This document shows positions 12,301 to 25,163 of a stretch of DNA of 64,000 bases, one piece after another. The DNA comes from Notospermus geniculatus. Lineage: Eukaryota > Nemertea > Pilidiophora > Heteronemertea > Lineidae. The stretch is taken from positions 93,256 through 157,255 of the forward strand of contig NMRB01000831.1 of NCBI GenBank assembly GCA_002633025.1. Reading direction: 5' to 3'. Within the stretch, counting starts at the first letter, position 1. Each line of letters starts with the position of its first letter. The notes beneath the pieces are model-generated. The model saw only the letters and a list, made by a program, of their open reading frames with translations. It was not told where the DNA came from and searched no databases. A program made the position numbers and the translations under genes.

Positions 12301-14114
12301 CAATCTTATGGTAGAGCGCAATCATGGCAATGGTCACTCTAAAATTTATGTTGTCATATACCCCAGGGCTACAGGAATGGACCATCTGTCCCACCCAACC
12401 AAATACAGTCTGCATCGTGAACTATGAGCTGCACGTTCATCCTTCTGAAACAAAGGGTGTACATGGACATTCATGAATTCCAAAATCAGGCATATCGTAA
12501 CCCGGAGGTGTTGAACCGACCATCATTGCACAGCCATTGTTGTTTGCACTTAATCTTGATACCAGTGACAAAACATGAAAGAATGCGACCATGCAATTTG
12601 TCCTAAAAAAAACAATCTAAATGCTGATGGGTAAATCTACATGTACTTGCTCTGGGGTAGCAAATAATGTGTGGGATTAATTATTCGAGAAAATATATGA
12701 CAAAAGGATGTATTCATGGAGGTATTAACATAAAGCAGGCCAAAAACAATGCAAAATGTATATCAGGTCATCTCCAATTTGACCCACTAGGTACTTTAGT
12801 GGAAAGTTTGTCTACCTGCACAAGTATCAAGAAGAGGCGGTACCACTGCTTCACATAATTTTGAATGCACTGTACTGTTGTCTCCCAGCATAGCACATGT
12901 GTTTTTATGCATAAGACATGACAATATACCAGCACACACTCATGTGGCTTGAAATATATCACAAAGACATGCAGCAGTACTTATTGTATCATCATGATAA
13001 CCATGCCATGTGACCATTATTAAAAACTGTAAGTTGATCCACATTTTCTTTGTTTGCTGTGAACAAACCTGTCCTTTGTAAGTAAATACATGTTTAACCC
13101 TTTGATACTGGTCATGGACAGCGATATGACGCTGTTCGTTCCATTTGCACATCGGGAGTAGTGTCCTGCAGAGGAACCACCAGACCATGGTGGGTGAATT
13201 GGCATACCAGGATGTCAGAGGCCGAAATCTTTGTTACCAAAGAAAGGGATGATAAACATGATGTCAATATATCATTCCGGGAGAGAAACAGAGCATGAAC
13301 CACATTCAATTATGTCATGGTTGACTCCGGCTTGAACCATATGAATGTGACACTGAATCCTGGTTGAACAATGTGAAAGTTCACGATAAATCCCCATGAT
13401 GTGGGATTGTTCTTTTGGCAACAACATCCCCAACACTTGATTGCAGATTAGCTCTTGTAATTGCAAGAAAAAAGTGATGAGTTGGTTGCCAAATCCCATG
13501 CATTTTCTTTGATACAAGAATTGTGACAAGAAACATGCTCGACTTTTGGCCATAATCGGTGCTAGTATGGCTGCAGCGATACACATCCACGTTTTTCCCT
13601 TTCTCATCAGCCGTACGAGATTATCATTCCCACCACTCCTTCCAACAGAACCACCCAATGACCTAAGAGTACTTCTATTTTTATGTTAAAGTCAGGTATA
13701 TAAAAATTCGAAGGCACTCGGCAAAAACTGAACTACTCGTACTTTGAACATTTTCTCCAGTGATCAATAATGTTGTTAGCTAATAAGAGCCGTTTTCATC
13801 AAAGGAGGTAATATCGGTAAGACTTTAATCTTATTAGAGGAGGACCTGTACATGTATGTTACAGCTAAAAAGACTTGGGAACAAAACACATTTCCCTTAA
13901 TTAATTATCTAAGACAAAAAGTTAGCTCTGCCAGAAATGAGAGCTGCAGGCAAGATAGAAGCCACGGATTCAAGCTGATGCCAGACTTGAGGAGCAAGTT
14001 TGACTGGGATCTCAGAAACTCATTTTGCTCAAGCATCCGTCGTCACATTCATCTGAAATTTGTTTTAAGCCTGTAGCCAGGATGCAGGATTCCTAGTCAC
14101 AACAGAGACTGCCC
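9320..14114. other. Intron sequence, nothing recognised
   Basis: One ambiguous base at 9610. A small GTACC/GGTAC hairpin occurs near 10813-10832, and a short duplicated ACACTCCACTATA stretch at about 10693-10740. The 128-codon minus-strand frame at 13272-13658 has no recognisable motif. No exon or RNA gene could be supported. Confidence 0.45.
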
Positions 14115-14115
14115 T

Positions 14116-14290
14116 CAGGGGCGGATCCAGAATCATAAAGAGGGGGCACAGCCAGCGCACATCATGGAAAACCTCGGTCAAATTTTAAAATCTTTTCAAA
14201 ATTTCCAAATTTCCTGGTCAATTTTAAAGATTTTCCACGAAACAGAGGGGGCACGGGCCGGGTGTGCCCCCCCTTTTGGATCCGCGCCTA
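14116..14290. mobile_element. hAT-like MITE, decayed
   Basis: The left end reads CAGGGGCGGATCCAGAA. The right end is an imperfect inverted copy (GGATCCGCGCC), each with an adjoining run of G or C and a GGGGGCAC block. CAGGGGCGGATC is a widespread hAT-type terminus. No 8-bp target duplication is visible, so the insertion is probably old. Confidence 0.6.
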
Positions 14291-15480
14291 ATATTGGTAG
14301 AACCTAGCTCTCTATCAGAGACTCCCTTGGGACTGACAGATAAAAGCCCTCCTTTATTTCCTACACATAATACAGAGGTGATGAACAGAAATGCCTAATC
14401 TGGGACTGGAAGTGGGACATTGGTGTTCATATTAGAAGGTGTCCACAGAGGGAGGTTCTACTCTCCATCCATCAGGCAAGGATACAGAAGGTCACGAATA
14501 ACTACCATGGAAACATCAATGAACCTCAAAGGAAGCAACCACCAAATCAGGTTATGGGAGAACCTGAACCTTGAAAAGCCAATCCATCAGCATTCAAGAA
14601 ATGGGCAACATATTCTCCCTCTGCAATGCATTACATTGGCGGCCTCATAACATAATGTAATTTCATTCAGACAGAGTACATTTCACCTGCATACAGAGTA
14701 CATTTTAGGTCAGCTCAGAATGTGTAGGCCTACAGGGCAACTTGCACTTGACATCCTCAATTATCATTAGTGTCTCTTCATGTCTTTTTGACTAATTGGC
14801 CCTTAATGACAGACAGACAGCTGGGGTGAGAGCTCCAGTTTACCAAGTCAGGAAGGGTGATTAAGTCCACCCTTCAGCTGAAGTAGCTACAACATCTGCA
14901 GCAAAATACTTGCACAATCTCATGTTCATAAATCTTTTCCTAGAAACAGCAAATCATGGGAGACCAAAACTGGCAAAAACAGGAAATCCAACAAGGAAGT
15001 GCAAACCAAGTCAACTGCTTCCTGCCACACTGGTTATTGCAACCTTGCTGGTGAGCACTATATCATTTCCTGCAATGGTGTTGATGGTTACCATGGTCAT
15101 TGTCATCTCAAAGAGCACTCCCCCAACTTGGAGTCAAATGAATTGGATGGGATGGGTAGGCAAATAAGTATGAAGTGTAGCATGTATAAAGTATTGGTTT
15201 CCCATTTGTGAGGTAGTCAAGGAAAACCTGTGGGATGTCACATTTGAGGAAAGTGTTTATGACCTTGGTACAACCCACACATTTCAATAACGGAAATGTA
15301 TTTCGTAACAGGTAAACAGTCGCAGATCAATCCACAGCCAATCTGATAAGCCCTTGTTGATCATTCAATGACATCAAATGGGTTTTCCTGTCTCAAATCT
15401 TTGGTTTTTGTGATAGAGCTATATGTGATAGAGCTTTTAACCCTTTGCTAAGCTTTACAAGCTGAGAAGACAAATATGGC
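14291..15480. other. Intron sequence, nothing recognised
   Basis: Only short overlapping frames; no motif, hairpin or SINE promoter noticed. Confidence 0.45.
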
Positions 15481-15637
15481 AGGCCTTTCAATTACATGTG
15501 TGCCCAAAATGTAACTTGTCAAAGGTGTGCCCAAATTAGGGTTAACTGCTCAAACTCAACCTTGTCCCACATCATACTCTTCCATAAAGTGTCCTGGGCA
15601 ACACTTCATGCAAGAAACTTGACTTGGTTGCAGCANT

Positions 15638-15973
15638 CTGAAAAGTGCAACACCAGTCACTCTAAGAGCCAAAGTAGTTTATAAATTCCAAAGTTCCTGT
15701 GATAGGAACTTGTCTTACATTGGTAAGACCAAACGTCACTTGGCTACTAGGGTGTCTGAACACTTTTCGGACAGATCTGCCATCCTGGACCATCTGAAGG
15801 ATTGTCACACTTGCAAAGTAAACGCAAACATTGACAACTTCTCCGTGTTGACTAATGCCCAGTCGGATTATGTGCTGAGGATTAAGGAGGCGCTACTGAT
15901 TAAAGAACAAAAGCCAGCCCTGAACAAACAGCTGGCTCAACAAGGGTCTTTCTTCTTCTTGGGGATCTTTTAA
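15638..15973 (+). pseudogene. Penelope-like element GIY-YIG endonuclease remnant
   Basis: An open frame of 111 codons starts just after an ambiguous base (15636) and ends at TAA. The peptide contains KVVYKFQSSC, then SYIGKTKRHLATRVSEHF, then RIKEALLIKEQKPALNKQ. This order matches the C-terminal GIY-YIG endonuclease of Penelope-like retroelements: the Tyr motif, YIG, the catalytic Arg in TRxxEH, and a Glu-bearing helix followed by LNKQ. The endonuclease nicks target DNA to prime reverse transcription. No reverse transcriptase domain remains upstream, where only a frame-shifted stretch at about 15496-15634 is seen. This is a 5'-truncated, dead copy lying antisense to srGAP in its intron. Confidence 0.8.
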
Positions 15974-16054
15974 ATCACCCCCAACAGTGTTACTAATTGT
16001 ATTATTGCTGTTATGTTAATGCTCCAGTCTTTCTTCAATTTGTAATATTTCTCA

Positions 16055-16105
16055 TTTTACCTGATGAGGGCTAGCAGGATGCTGCCGAAAACGTTTGTAC
16101 CGTGT
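16055..16105 (+). ncRNA. Hammerhead-ribozyme-like core (degenerate)
   Basis: About 90 bases after the endonuclease stop is CTGATGA (16061-16067). A stem-II-like GGCTAGCA/TGCTGCC pairing with one bulge follows, then GAAA and a TTTGTAC segment. A 3-bp stem I (TAC with GTA) and a very short stem III can be drawn. Penelope-like elements are known to carry type I hammerheads with minimal stem III. Here one extra A follows the GAA core, so activity is doubtful. Confidence 0.5.
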
Positions 16106-16174
16106 ATATAGTGTAATTATAGATATGAATATCACATTTTGGATTTGCTCGTTTCTTTGGTTCTATGAAGGCTA

Positions 16175-16582
16175 TGAGTTCTGAGTCAATACAACAAGCC
16201 AACATACATACTCTCCGGAACAGTGCCAAGCCATACACAGACACACTAAGGTGGGCCACAACCACAAACACAGAAATATTTCTGACAAGCCCAGGGACTC
16301 ACTGCATGGGGTGTGAGGCTACAAACTTTGTGACCACTTTATTATGGCTATCACTTCAGAACAACGAAGAGAAAATTTATTATCTCAAATGATGGGCATT
16401 TTCTATTCTGGTCACATAAATCCAATCAATTCCATTAACACAAATTCAAGAAGCAAGCTCCTCATTAATAATTGACTTACTAACAGGAACAATCATGTTT
16501 GATTGTCACCTGAGGAAAGACACTTCAAAGGGACACGCCACTCAAGAAAGCATACTGCCACCTTCAATCTCATTTGCACACC
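16175..16582. other. Intron sequence, nothing recognised
   Basis: May include the last bases of the Penelope-like copy; otherwise no feature seen. Confidence 0.4.
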
Positions 16583-16671
16583 ATTACTTTTTTTAGCCAG
16601 AGTAAAGAAAATCCCTATTGTTCAAGAGTGTGCAATAGGGATTTTCTTTACTTTGGCTAAAAAAAAGTAAT
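16583..16671. repeat. Near-perfect hairpin, 38-bp arms
   Basis: Two arms of 38 and 39 bases (ATTACTTTTTTTAGCC at the left, complementary at the right) flank a 12-base loop. They differ by one substitution and one extra T. It could be a foldback MITE or the stem of a small-RNA precursor. The near-perfect pairing over the whole arm favours a foldback element. Confidence 0.8.
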
Positions 16672-17207
16672 TACATGTAGGTCCAACCCTGCACATTTTA
16701 TGTCAACACACTGTACACCCTTATTGAAGAGCAATCATATCCTGACATGCCTGATCTTTTTGTTACACATGTGGAGGAAGTGCCAGGTCATGAGGGGGAA
16801 GAGGCCTTGGAAAACCATCAGATGATTGTCACAGGTCACATTAACTTTTAACAATGCAAACCTATTTCACTTGGTCCTTGGGCAAGCTGATTATCGTCTT
16901 TGCCAAGTGTGTTTTCACCATCCCATGCTAAACTTTATACCGTAATAAGCTTTATATCACTTGGATGGGATAGACATGCTGCATGTGTTAGAGATGCCAA
17001 AATGTGGGATTGCTCCCCCAACCTCACCCAAATCCCCTGTCATAACCCAGGATCATCCCAGCCTCTCCCTGATATAAGGGCATGGGATGATTAACTTATG
17101 ATGCTTGGATTTTTTACTACAGGTCTAGTGATCACAAGGGAATAATCAATCACATTTCCCTGCTGAATAGTGAATGAATAAAGATTATTACAAAATAGCA
17201 TTTTTAT
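16672..17207. other. Intron sequence, nothing recognised
   Basis: No feature could be supported. Confidence 0.4.
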
Positions 17208-17814
17208 AACTAGGCAATACCCGTTTGGGGGAACTGCTAAATTCATGCGAGACGCACGCATCACCACGTTATTTGCAGCGCTTGGGTCACGTAATAGCGA
17301 GGTTAAGATCTGGTACGACTCCCACTCCCGCTCCGACTCCAAGGTGCTAAAATTCGGGTTTTTCAAGTCGGAGATAAATTAACCACCCAGACGGGTTCTA
17401 TTCGTGAATGAGGTAAACACCATTGCTTTGGAAAACCCCGTTGCATTTGATGTCGTAGTTCCCCCCAAAACGGAATCCTCTGGAGTCAGAGTCGAGACTC
17501 GGAACTTATCTGAATCTCCCTAATGACGTCATCCCCGTTCGAGTGGCGTAATGACGTCATTCCGCCGCACATGACGCTGCCGACGTCACGGATGACGCGA
17601 CGGCAATCTCGGTGACGTCATGACGTCAATAGGCCTGAACAGCATTGTTATTTTCGTTAATATCTTAATATTTCGAAAACTATAAGTGATATCAAAATTC
17701 GGGCCTCGTAAGGACACTCCCCCGGCCCGTCTGCACTTGCATACCAAGTTTGGCGGCGATACGTTCATTAGTCTCGGAGAAAATCGCGAACAAACAAACA
17801 AACAAACAAACAAA
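17208..17814 (+). mobile_element. Non-LTR-like (possibly RTE) 3' fragment with (AAAC)n tail
   Basis: Starts with ACTAGGCAATACCCG and ends in a GAGAAAATCGCGAAC block followed by about six AAAC repeats (17791-17813). The terminal simple repeat suggests a target-primed retroelement or a SINE mobilised by one. No coding domain is seen. It carries four exact TGACGTCA octamers at 17524, 17552, 17613 and 17621. Boundaries are approximate and no target duplication was confirmed. Confidence 0.5.
17524..17628. promoter_or_regulatory. Cluster of four CRE/ATF octamers
   Basis: Exact TGACGTCA palindromes at 17524-17531, 17552-17559, 17613-17620 and 17621-17628; the last two abut. Further GACGTCA and TGACGC half sites lie between. 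TGACGTCA is the CREB/ATF binding site. Whether these are used is unknown; the cluster lies in repeat-like DNA. Confidence 0.5.
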
Positions 17815-18337
17815 CTCTTGTCAAATTTTAGTATGATTCAAGGGGAGCTGAATACAGTTTATCACCCTGTTAATGTTGCAACAAGTTCCATCTGCCTCTG
17901 ATGACAAACCATCTCACAGAAGCACAGATGAGAGGATGCTGGTCCCCGACTCATGGATTCCACAGCCAGGGTGTCATCATGCGGCCTGCCACCACTTAAT
18001 CTTTCATGGTGGCACAAAGTCCACTCAGCAATTACATAACAAACTGACCAGAGAATTTACATAATAAACCAGTGGGAGACAAACTCCAGGATTCCCAACA
18101 CCATTGTCGCAAGCATTTGATATAACTCTGATAAATGATTGTGTAACTCAAGTCAAGTCACATGAGACTCCTCAAACATGTCTACCGTCCTCGACTTGCC
18201 ACCCATAGTGTTGAAATATTAAAGTCTGAGGGATTACCAGACACCTTTTAATGAGTTTAGCGATTTTGTCAACACTTGGTCACCTTGCAGTCAACACATC
18301 ATAACACGTACGATCTAAATATAGGGTCAGGAGGAGA
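17815..18337. other. Intron sequence, nothing recognised
   Basis: No feature could be supported. Confidence 0.4.
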
Positions 18338-18470
18338 GTTTGCAAGGCAAGTAAAAGACTCCATCCAAGTGAGGAACACGAGTAGCTTGAGATGGCCTCT
18401 TTCATACCAACCAGGGGCAACAACACAGTTAAGTGGCTTCAGTCCTGATGTACAAATCTAACAAAATAAT
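18338..18470 (+). mobile_element. 5'-truncated tRNA-SINE body
   Basis: Matches the non-tRNA body of the SINEs at 27001, 30153 and 32635: GGCAAGTAAAAGAC, then CCAAGTGAGGA, AGTAGCTTGAGATGGC, and a final TCCTGATG followed by an A-rich end. The tRNA-like head is absent. Confidence 0.7.
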
Positions 18471-18480
18471 AAAATACTTC

Positions 18481-21018
18481 CAGGGCGAAATCAAACAGTG
18501 CATGACCAAAGTGCCATCCACTCAGATGTTATTTTTTTCATAACCGCTGGGTATAAACGGCATCAGTCATAAATATCTGGGCCAATCAAACAGACACTAA
18601 TAAGTAAAGTCTCCCAAAATCAAATAGCCCTGATATCATTATTGCCGCTCAGATATCATGAGATATCATCTGTAAACTGTAGTTATGCTTTGGAAAACGG
18701 TAATCGGCATGCTTGACCATGATTTACCACCATCTATAACAACACAACCAAATACATGAAATATGCTTTGTCACTATTTGAGATTAACCCGCAATAGATA
18801 TTATAGATAACATGATAACTTACTGGACTGGAATGAATACCGTGAGTTGCTCCGTCTCACTGACGCTTGTCTTACGAACGCTGACATCTTTAGTTCTTAT
18901 TTCATTCCACAAGACAGAAGTATATAAATAGTGTAAATCCAAATGAGTCTGAGAAGATTCTTCACTCCACAAAATCCTTATTCACTCGACAAGGAGGAAG
19001 ACATAATTCCTGAGTTTATTCCAAGTGTTGATTCCTGTATAAACTAAAATCACAAACAAGGGACTTGTTCCGTGAACAACATTCAGATGGAAATTGTCAA
19101 CCTAATTTTACATAATACTGCATTATTCAATGAAATAGGACCTGGGAAATCCGTGATCAGAAACTAATGATCTGCCTAGTCTCTATCAACTTGAGAAGTT
19201 ATTCAACTCCACTCATTTCCTTCCCACTGCATGTATTTTATAGTTCGGTCTGCAGAGTAAGATGTTTCCAATCAGAATTTTATAGTCCGGTCTGCAGAAT
19301 GAGAACTGAGATCATTTCTAATCAAAATCTGATAGTTGGTCAGCAGAAAGAGATGTACATCCAACATACACAAGTTACAATGTGTAAGCGTCTAAAAAGT
19401 ATTGGCGAACTCCTCAATTATGCTCCTCTGATTGCCACGAATGATGTCGGGCAAGAAAACATTGGTTTTCCAAAGCAATTATCAGTGTCTTGAGGCCATG
19501 TATAAAAACCGAAGATATCCGCTATACATGTATATTATTCCACGCTCATGTCTTCAGAAGATATTTCTGTTCAACATTGATCCCAACACCAACAACAAAG
19601 GCTTCGGCGTGAACAATGTGTCGTCTGCATGGCTTCTGATGAGTATACAGTACACAACCAATCCAAACTCGGATAAGAGCAATTTGAAAATCCCAATAAT
19701 GGACGGCAAAAGTACTGAATTCTTTGAGAATCCAGTGATTCCTGAGTTGAAAGGCTTAGAAATTGATGATGAAATGCGGAAAGAGGGTAACAAACAGAAC
19801 TGAAACTAACGAATACTTCCAAGTACACTGCTACTACTGGAGTGAATACAACACAATGTACACTGCACACACCAGCCAAATCCACGTAGAACCATTCAAA
19901 ACTTGCTGAAGTTCACTCCAAGTGTTAGCACTGAATGAAAAAGTTCCGGCAGATCACTTTGTAGGACAGTGACAGTCATAAATGTGGAGATGAATGGGTC
20001 GTCCACCCTTCTGACTTCCGAACACAAGCACACAGCCCAGTGAATGTGTGTAGAGAGAGGTAGACATGCGAGGCTCACTATGGGGGGTTATCAGAACATG
20101 TGCGTGAAGCAATCAGACCTGTTCAAGTTCAGCATGTGTTGGAGAATGGGCACTTCACTGTAGTTGTACTAATCTATAGCTATTATTCAATGAGAAGGTT
20201 CACAAATGATATTTACCTTGAGTGTTTCAAGGGGGTTGACTAATTGAAATGCCACAGTGTTGCCTCACCATTTAGACAATTGTGTGGTACACAATGGGAT
20301 GTTATAAAGGGGTTCTTTGGGCCATTATTTTGACTGGTTGTCAGAATATTACAGTCACACTCTGGTGAAGAATCCTAGCAGCGTCCACTGCCTGCTGGGA
20401 ACTAAGTCTTTTGTTTAGATTTACAAAATGGACCCATCCCTGGCTTCTTTCACAATACCATTTAGGCCAATGACCAAACCACAACAATTTTCTTGTTTGC
20501 ATTATACGATGCATGGGCAAGTCACGGAAACAATTATTTGGCTGTTGCTCATAAAATAACCTACAAGATTGGCCACAACGAACCAATCATATAGCTGTTT
20601 ACATAACCATGTATGGGCAAAATCATAGGAGCCAATCACAGTGCTTCCTACTGTGAATGGACCAATCAAATTAGAGTTCTTCATTTTCTGCTGATCAGTG
20701 GGCAGGCAACCACACTCTTTCATGAACTCCAGCTAAATGGCCCAACCGAGGATTGGGCAAATATTTCGCTGGTCTTCAGCATGTTGTGAAAAGAAACCAG
20801 ATATTCTCAGATTCTCCCAAATTACACCATGTGGATAACAGAGAAGGCCGGCCAAGTCCATGCACTTCTCGTGTTGAACTAGACAACAGTCAGTACTCCG
20901 TAACCGGTGGTCCCAGTGGACATTGTGGAATTTAATCAACTACTATTTCCCCTCAGCAACTGTCGCGACAGCACTGGTTACATAGCAAAATAATTGTTGA
21001 ATCATCGAATATCACCAG
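18481..21018. other. Intron sequence, nothing recognised
   Basis: A 123-codon plus-strand frame at 19432-19803 is the longest candidate, but it has no recognisable motif, overlaps comparably long frames on the other strand and lacks supporting context. I do not call it a gene. Confidence 0.4.
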
Positions 21019-21106
21019 CTGTTGCGGGGTTAAGTATTATAAATAAATGTGCATTTGAATATAAATAAGCAGCGGGGATTCATTCATACATGTATGTGAG
21101 CAATGG

Positions 21107-21420
21107 ATGGTTGAATCAACTGCAGCAACAGCAGCTGTTGAGGCGAGTCTCTCTTCTGGAACCTATGACCTAGATCGCCACAGAGATGAACCATGTGTAT
21201 TGGTCATGTTTGATAATAATGGAGCCGGTGGCGATGTAAAATGGAATTATTTTATCAAACAGGATAATATGAATGTGATAAGTCGTGCACTGAGATTCAA
21301 TACAAGATTAGCTCGTGGAGTTGGCCAACGAAACTCCATGCAACAATGACAAGCATGGAATCAAATGTCTGCATCGCAATGATGCTTGATGGAGGAAGTC
21401 CGAAGTGGCTTCAAACATAA
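21107..21420 (+). pseudogene. Small unrecognised frame, shifted in copy A
   Basis: Begins with an ATG preceded by two ATAAATA words and reads MVESTAATAAVEASLSSG onwards. In copy B (38389-38715) the same frame stays open for 108 codons and ends at TAA. In A two extra bases near 21280 shift the frame, so it stops at 21349. No family is recognised and it may be a chance frame; it is noted because the two copies differ in whether it is intact. Confidence 0.25.
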
Positions 21421-24400
21421 GGCCCAACTAGCAAACCAGTTTCCTGGATAATATTTTCCAAGTCCACTCAAGCTAGTTTAGATTCACCCAGGCAGAAATT
21501 CCTCTCCACAGGGCTGGAAAAGCCAAAGGTGTTGGGAAGATTCTTTCATGCTCTGTCGACCAAGACAACCAAACACACAGGCTAAACTCAGACAGAAGGA
21601 AATTGGCACTTGTCCCTGAAGGACAATAGAGATGACTGACCTACAGCAATCTACGTAAGAAAGTATTGACATGATACGAAGGGTTGTCTTCCTGTGTATG
21701 GGACTGGGAGGAAATTAGCCCATCAGGCTGTCCAATTTGTGTAATCTCCCATGTAATTACATTGTTGTACTTGCTATGTCTATTGTCTATTGTCACATTG
21801 GCCTCAAAACCTGCAAGCTTGAGTTAGGTCTGAATGTGTTTCAGATGTACCGCTCACACAACAACGTGGAAGCAAAAATAGATTAAGCGCTTATCTATTT
21901 TTGGTGGAAGTGAATTATCACATACTGATCACCACCCTGGAGGCACCAGGCAGCACTGTCGGCCCCATTTTTTATTCATCAAAATTTTCCATAACATGAA
22001 TGTATCGCTGTTGGAGTGATCAACAACACCATCTGGCATGAGACCGCTGAACCAACACATGGGACCAAGGAAGCAGTCCCTTTAAAACATTTTGATGTTG
22101 AACTAGTGGTTGACATTTTATGGTGCCAGTAGGTTGTCGAGGACAGCCATCTGTCAAATTTTGAAGTTCTACACTGACGATGCAGAAATTGATATTCAGG
22201 TTATGTAACCTTTCTGATGGTGACTCATAATCATAGCAGACAAAGGGGTCTGCAGCATCACCGCCAAGTAAAAAACCAAACCAGGGAGAAGCCTAAATAT
22301 TTTAGGAGAGTTATTGAAACAATAAAAGCCGAATCAGTTGGTAATTTCTTGCAGGAGTCTAATGTCAGTGTCATTTTTTTCGGTACATTGCCAGGGAGAT
22401 GAAGGCACTTGACCTTCTACAAACCATCTGAAATAGGACAGAAAAATACTGAAGTAGTAAGTAGTTTGTCTGGTGGATACAGACTGAACCACTCCTGGAC
22501 ATGGCTGGTCCTGTAAATGATTGCAGATTAGCCATTTGACTCTTGGCCCAACAAGACTTTGAATTATTGCCTCTGGTCCTGGGTATCCCCCCCCCAAAAA
22601 AGCAAAAAAAATTAACAGTCAATGCCAGGGATGGCAAAACATCCAATTTATTACACCACCAAATATCCAAGCACAACCCCAAATTCTCCAGCAGACCCCC
22701 ACTTTTTTAGTCCCTATTAGCTAATCCCTGGCCAACCACAAGGATTTCGCCATAACAGAATGGTAAGACTTTTCAACAATACACTGTCTGGCTTGGGCCT
22801 GAGATTCAGAATAGATTGTTATGAACAATAGGCCTATGTTTATTTTGTAATTTCTCAGCGGTATTTGGCAACAAGACAAATGAAATAATCGACCAAGAAT
22901 TCCCAGATGAAGAATGTAAACACACCTAGGCCCTACGAAAGTGGTGAATGTGGTATAAAAAGAACAATTCGTCAGATTGACGCTTTGGAAGATGTTACAC
23001 ATCTCAGCAGCCTAGCACTGCTAATTTGCATGCCAAAACCACCCAAGTCAGACCTTCACTATCATTTTCACCACTCGTCCCCAGTGTTCAGTTGGCCACA
23101 GGTACATGTATAGACCCACAAAACACTGGCATGATTGGCGCCAGAAGTGAAGAATCATCAATAGATGGCGCTGTGTGATGAGGGAGCCAATCACAGGTTT
23201 AACCAATGTCACTATAACACACTTTCTGATTGGCTAAGATATGTGTTCAAAGTACAGTGTATGTTCATACTCGAGGCAGATTCCCACCGGGGATTCCCTG
23301 AATCGGACAGCTAACGCTGTCTATTGGTAATACACTGATGATCGCACCAACTGAAGCAGATTTGGAGCGTGGGTAACGTAGTGGGTAGCGCTTTGAAACT
23401 GGGAGAAGTTTAGGAACTTTCCAAGTCCATACCAATAGATCTCACTAAGACAGCATACTTCCAGCATGCAAGCCAATGATGAAACAGAATCCGGTTCTCT
23501 GCAATAGGCGTCTCAATAACTGGTATCTGGATGCTTGTCATAACTCTACAAAACAAACAAGCACCATCTTGAAAGATCTTATTGTACTCTACTGCAAACC
23601 AATTTGGTGTGCAATTCCCATGGTGAGGGCAAACACTCAAGCTGAGTGTATTTGACGATCTTGGCAAAAATACAGAAAATTTCAAGAAAAATCAATTAAT
23701 TTTGCAATTAAGTGATAATATTCTCATAAAGTGTGACAAATAAACACTTGATTTAACCAAAGTTCCAAATTTATTGGGATTTACAAAACTCAGCTTTATC
23801 AGTATCAAGATCGCAGCTTTAATGAAACAGCTTCGGATGATCATGTCATCTGGGATTCAGATGATTGTGTCAGGAGGAATTCTGGCCACCCTTGAGGATT
23901 CTAAAGGGTTTTTGCCCTATCATGTTCTTGTGGGCACAACAGGGTGGTCCAGGGAAGAGTCTTCTGGACAATAGCAAGTCTATTGAATCCTGTGGTTCCA
24001 CATGAGACATTTGTACTGGGCCTCCCCGTAGAAACAAAACTGGATGAAATATTCCATACTGGGCTTTTGTCAACCAACCCTCCGAATAGTCAAGGAGGGA
24101 CCCTCCAAAAGCAGAGCTTGGTCTTGTTCCTCTTCATATGCTCGCACACAATGTGTGAGTGGACGAAGAGGAGCCCCTGCTCTGGGAGGATGTCAAGGAG
24201 GATGTGTACAACATGTCCTCTTTAAATTCCAACTTGACTACACATCAACATTGCTCACTGATTGGCCAACTCAAACGTGCCCAATCCTAGTTCCTGTCAG
24301 ATCATACATTTCACTGAAATCAAACAAACCTCATCCTGGACATAACCACAAGTCTGGCCATCAACTTTACATATGAACCTTGCTCCAGGGTTGTAAAACA

Positions 24401-24779
24401 CATCTTGTCTGTAATACAGGTGAATGCCCAACAGATTAGGTGGTGTATACCTGTGAGCTAAGCCAAGGTATTGCTCAAATAAATGGAGATTCCAAGGAAA
24501 TTCCTGATTGATTTTAACACTTGTCAGTCCAAGTCAATTTGGCGTGAAATAAGGTGAACTTTCCGCTATGATAAGGGAGACTCCGAAAGGCAAATTTTCC
24601 ACTGCACTACGAGAAACCTGCATTTATTTGAGCTGGGTGTGACCTACAACATAAATGATTGCCAGACTAAGGAAACACTGAGTCTTGAGGGATGGCAGTG
24701 ACCTCCAGGGACTGAATTCAGGAGGTACCCGTGTTGGAAATGCTGCCACCTGGCTATAGCCAGAAGAACTAAAATCACC

Positions 24780-24985
24780 AATCTAAGAACAAATATTTAG
24801 CTCTAGTTTTGTAGTTCTATATCCATATACATATCTTTTATTTACATATATTTTTGTAGTTTTGTAATCATATCTCATATATATCTTTGTAGCTTTATAT
24901 TTACAACATCAATCAAAATTCTTTGTATCACCCACTTGCTCCTAGAGGGCCTATTATATCAATAAATATTTCTATTTCTATTTCC
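24780..24985 (+). mobile_element. Copy-A-only short insertion with (TTTCTA)n tail
   Basis: In copy B the flanking AAAATCACC and ACCTCAGCC are contiguous; in A they are split by 206 bp ending AATAAATATTTCTATTTC. This 3' tail closely matches the end of the SINE units at 33116-33729, suggesting the same retrotransposition machinery. No target duplication longer than 4 bp was seen. Confidence 0.65.
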
Positions 24986-25163
24986 ACCTCAGCCAATGTC
25001 AGTGCTGCCATCTCTCCTTGATTTGTAAAAATAGGACAGCTGTTATCTGCGGAGCAATTGTTGAGGCAACTGGCTAGAGTGAGTCCAGGTGGATGTTTTC
25101 CTGACTACTAATATTAGTTTTGGCAGGATTTTACAGTAGATGAGGGTGAACCTGGTGAAACAA

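Noticed and set aside
13272-13658. 128-codon minus-strand frame
   Set aside because: No motif, another frame overlaps it fully, and no homologous pattern was recognised.
19432-19803. 123-codon plus-strand frame
   Set aside because: No recognisable domain, overlapped by similar-length antisense frames, no promoter or splice support.
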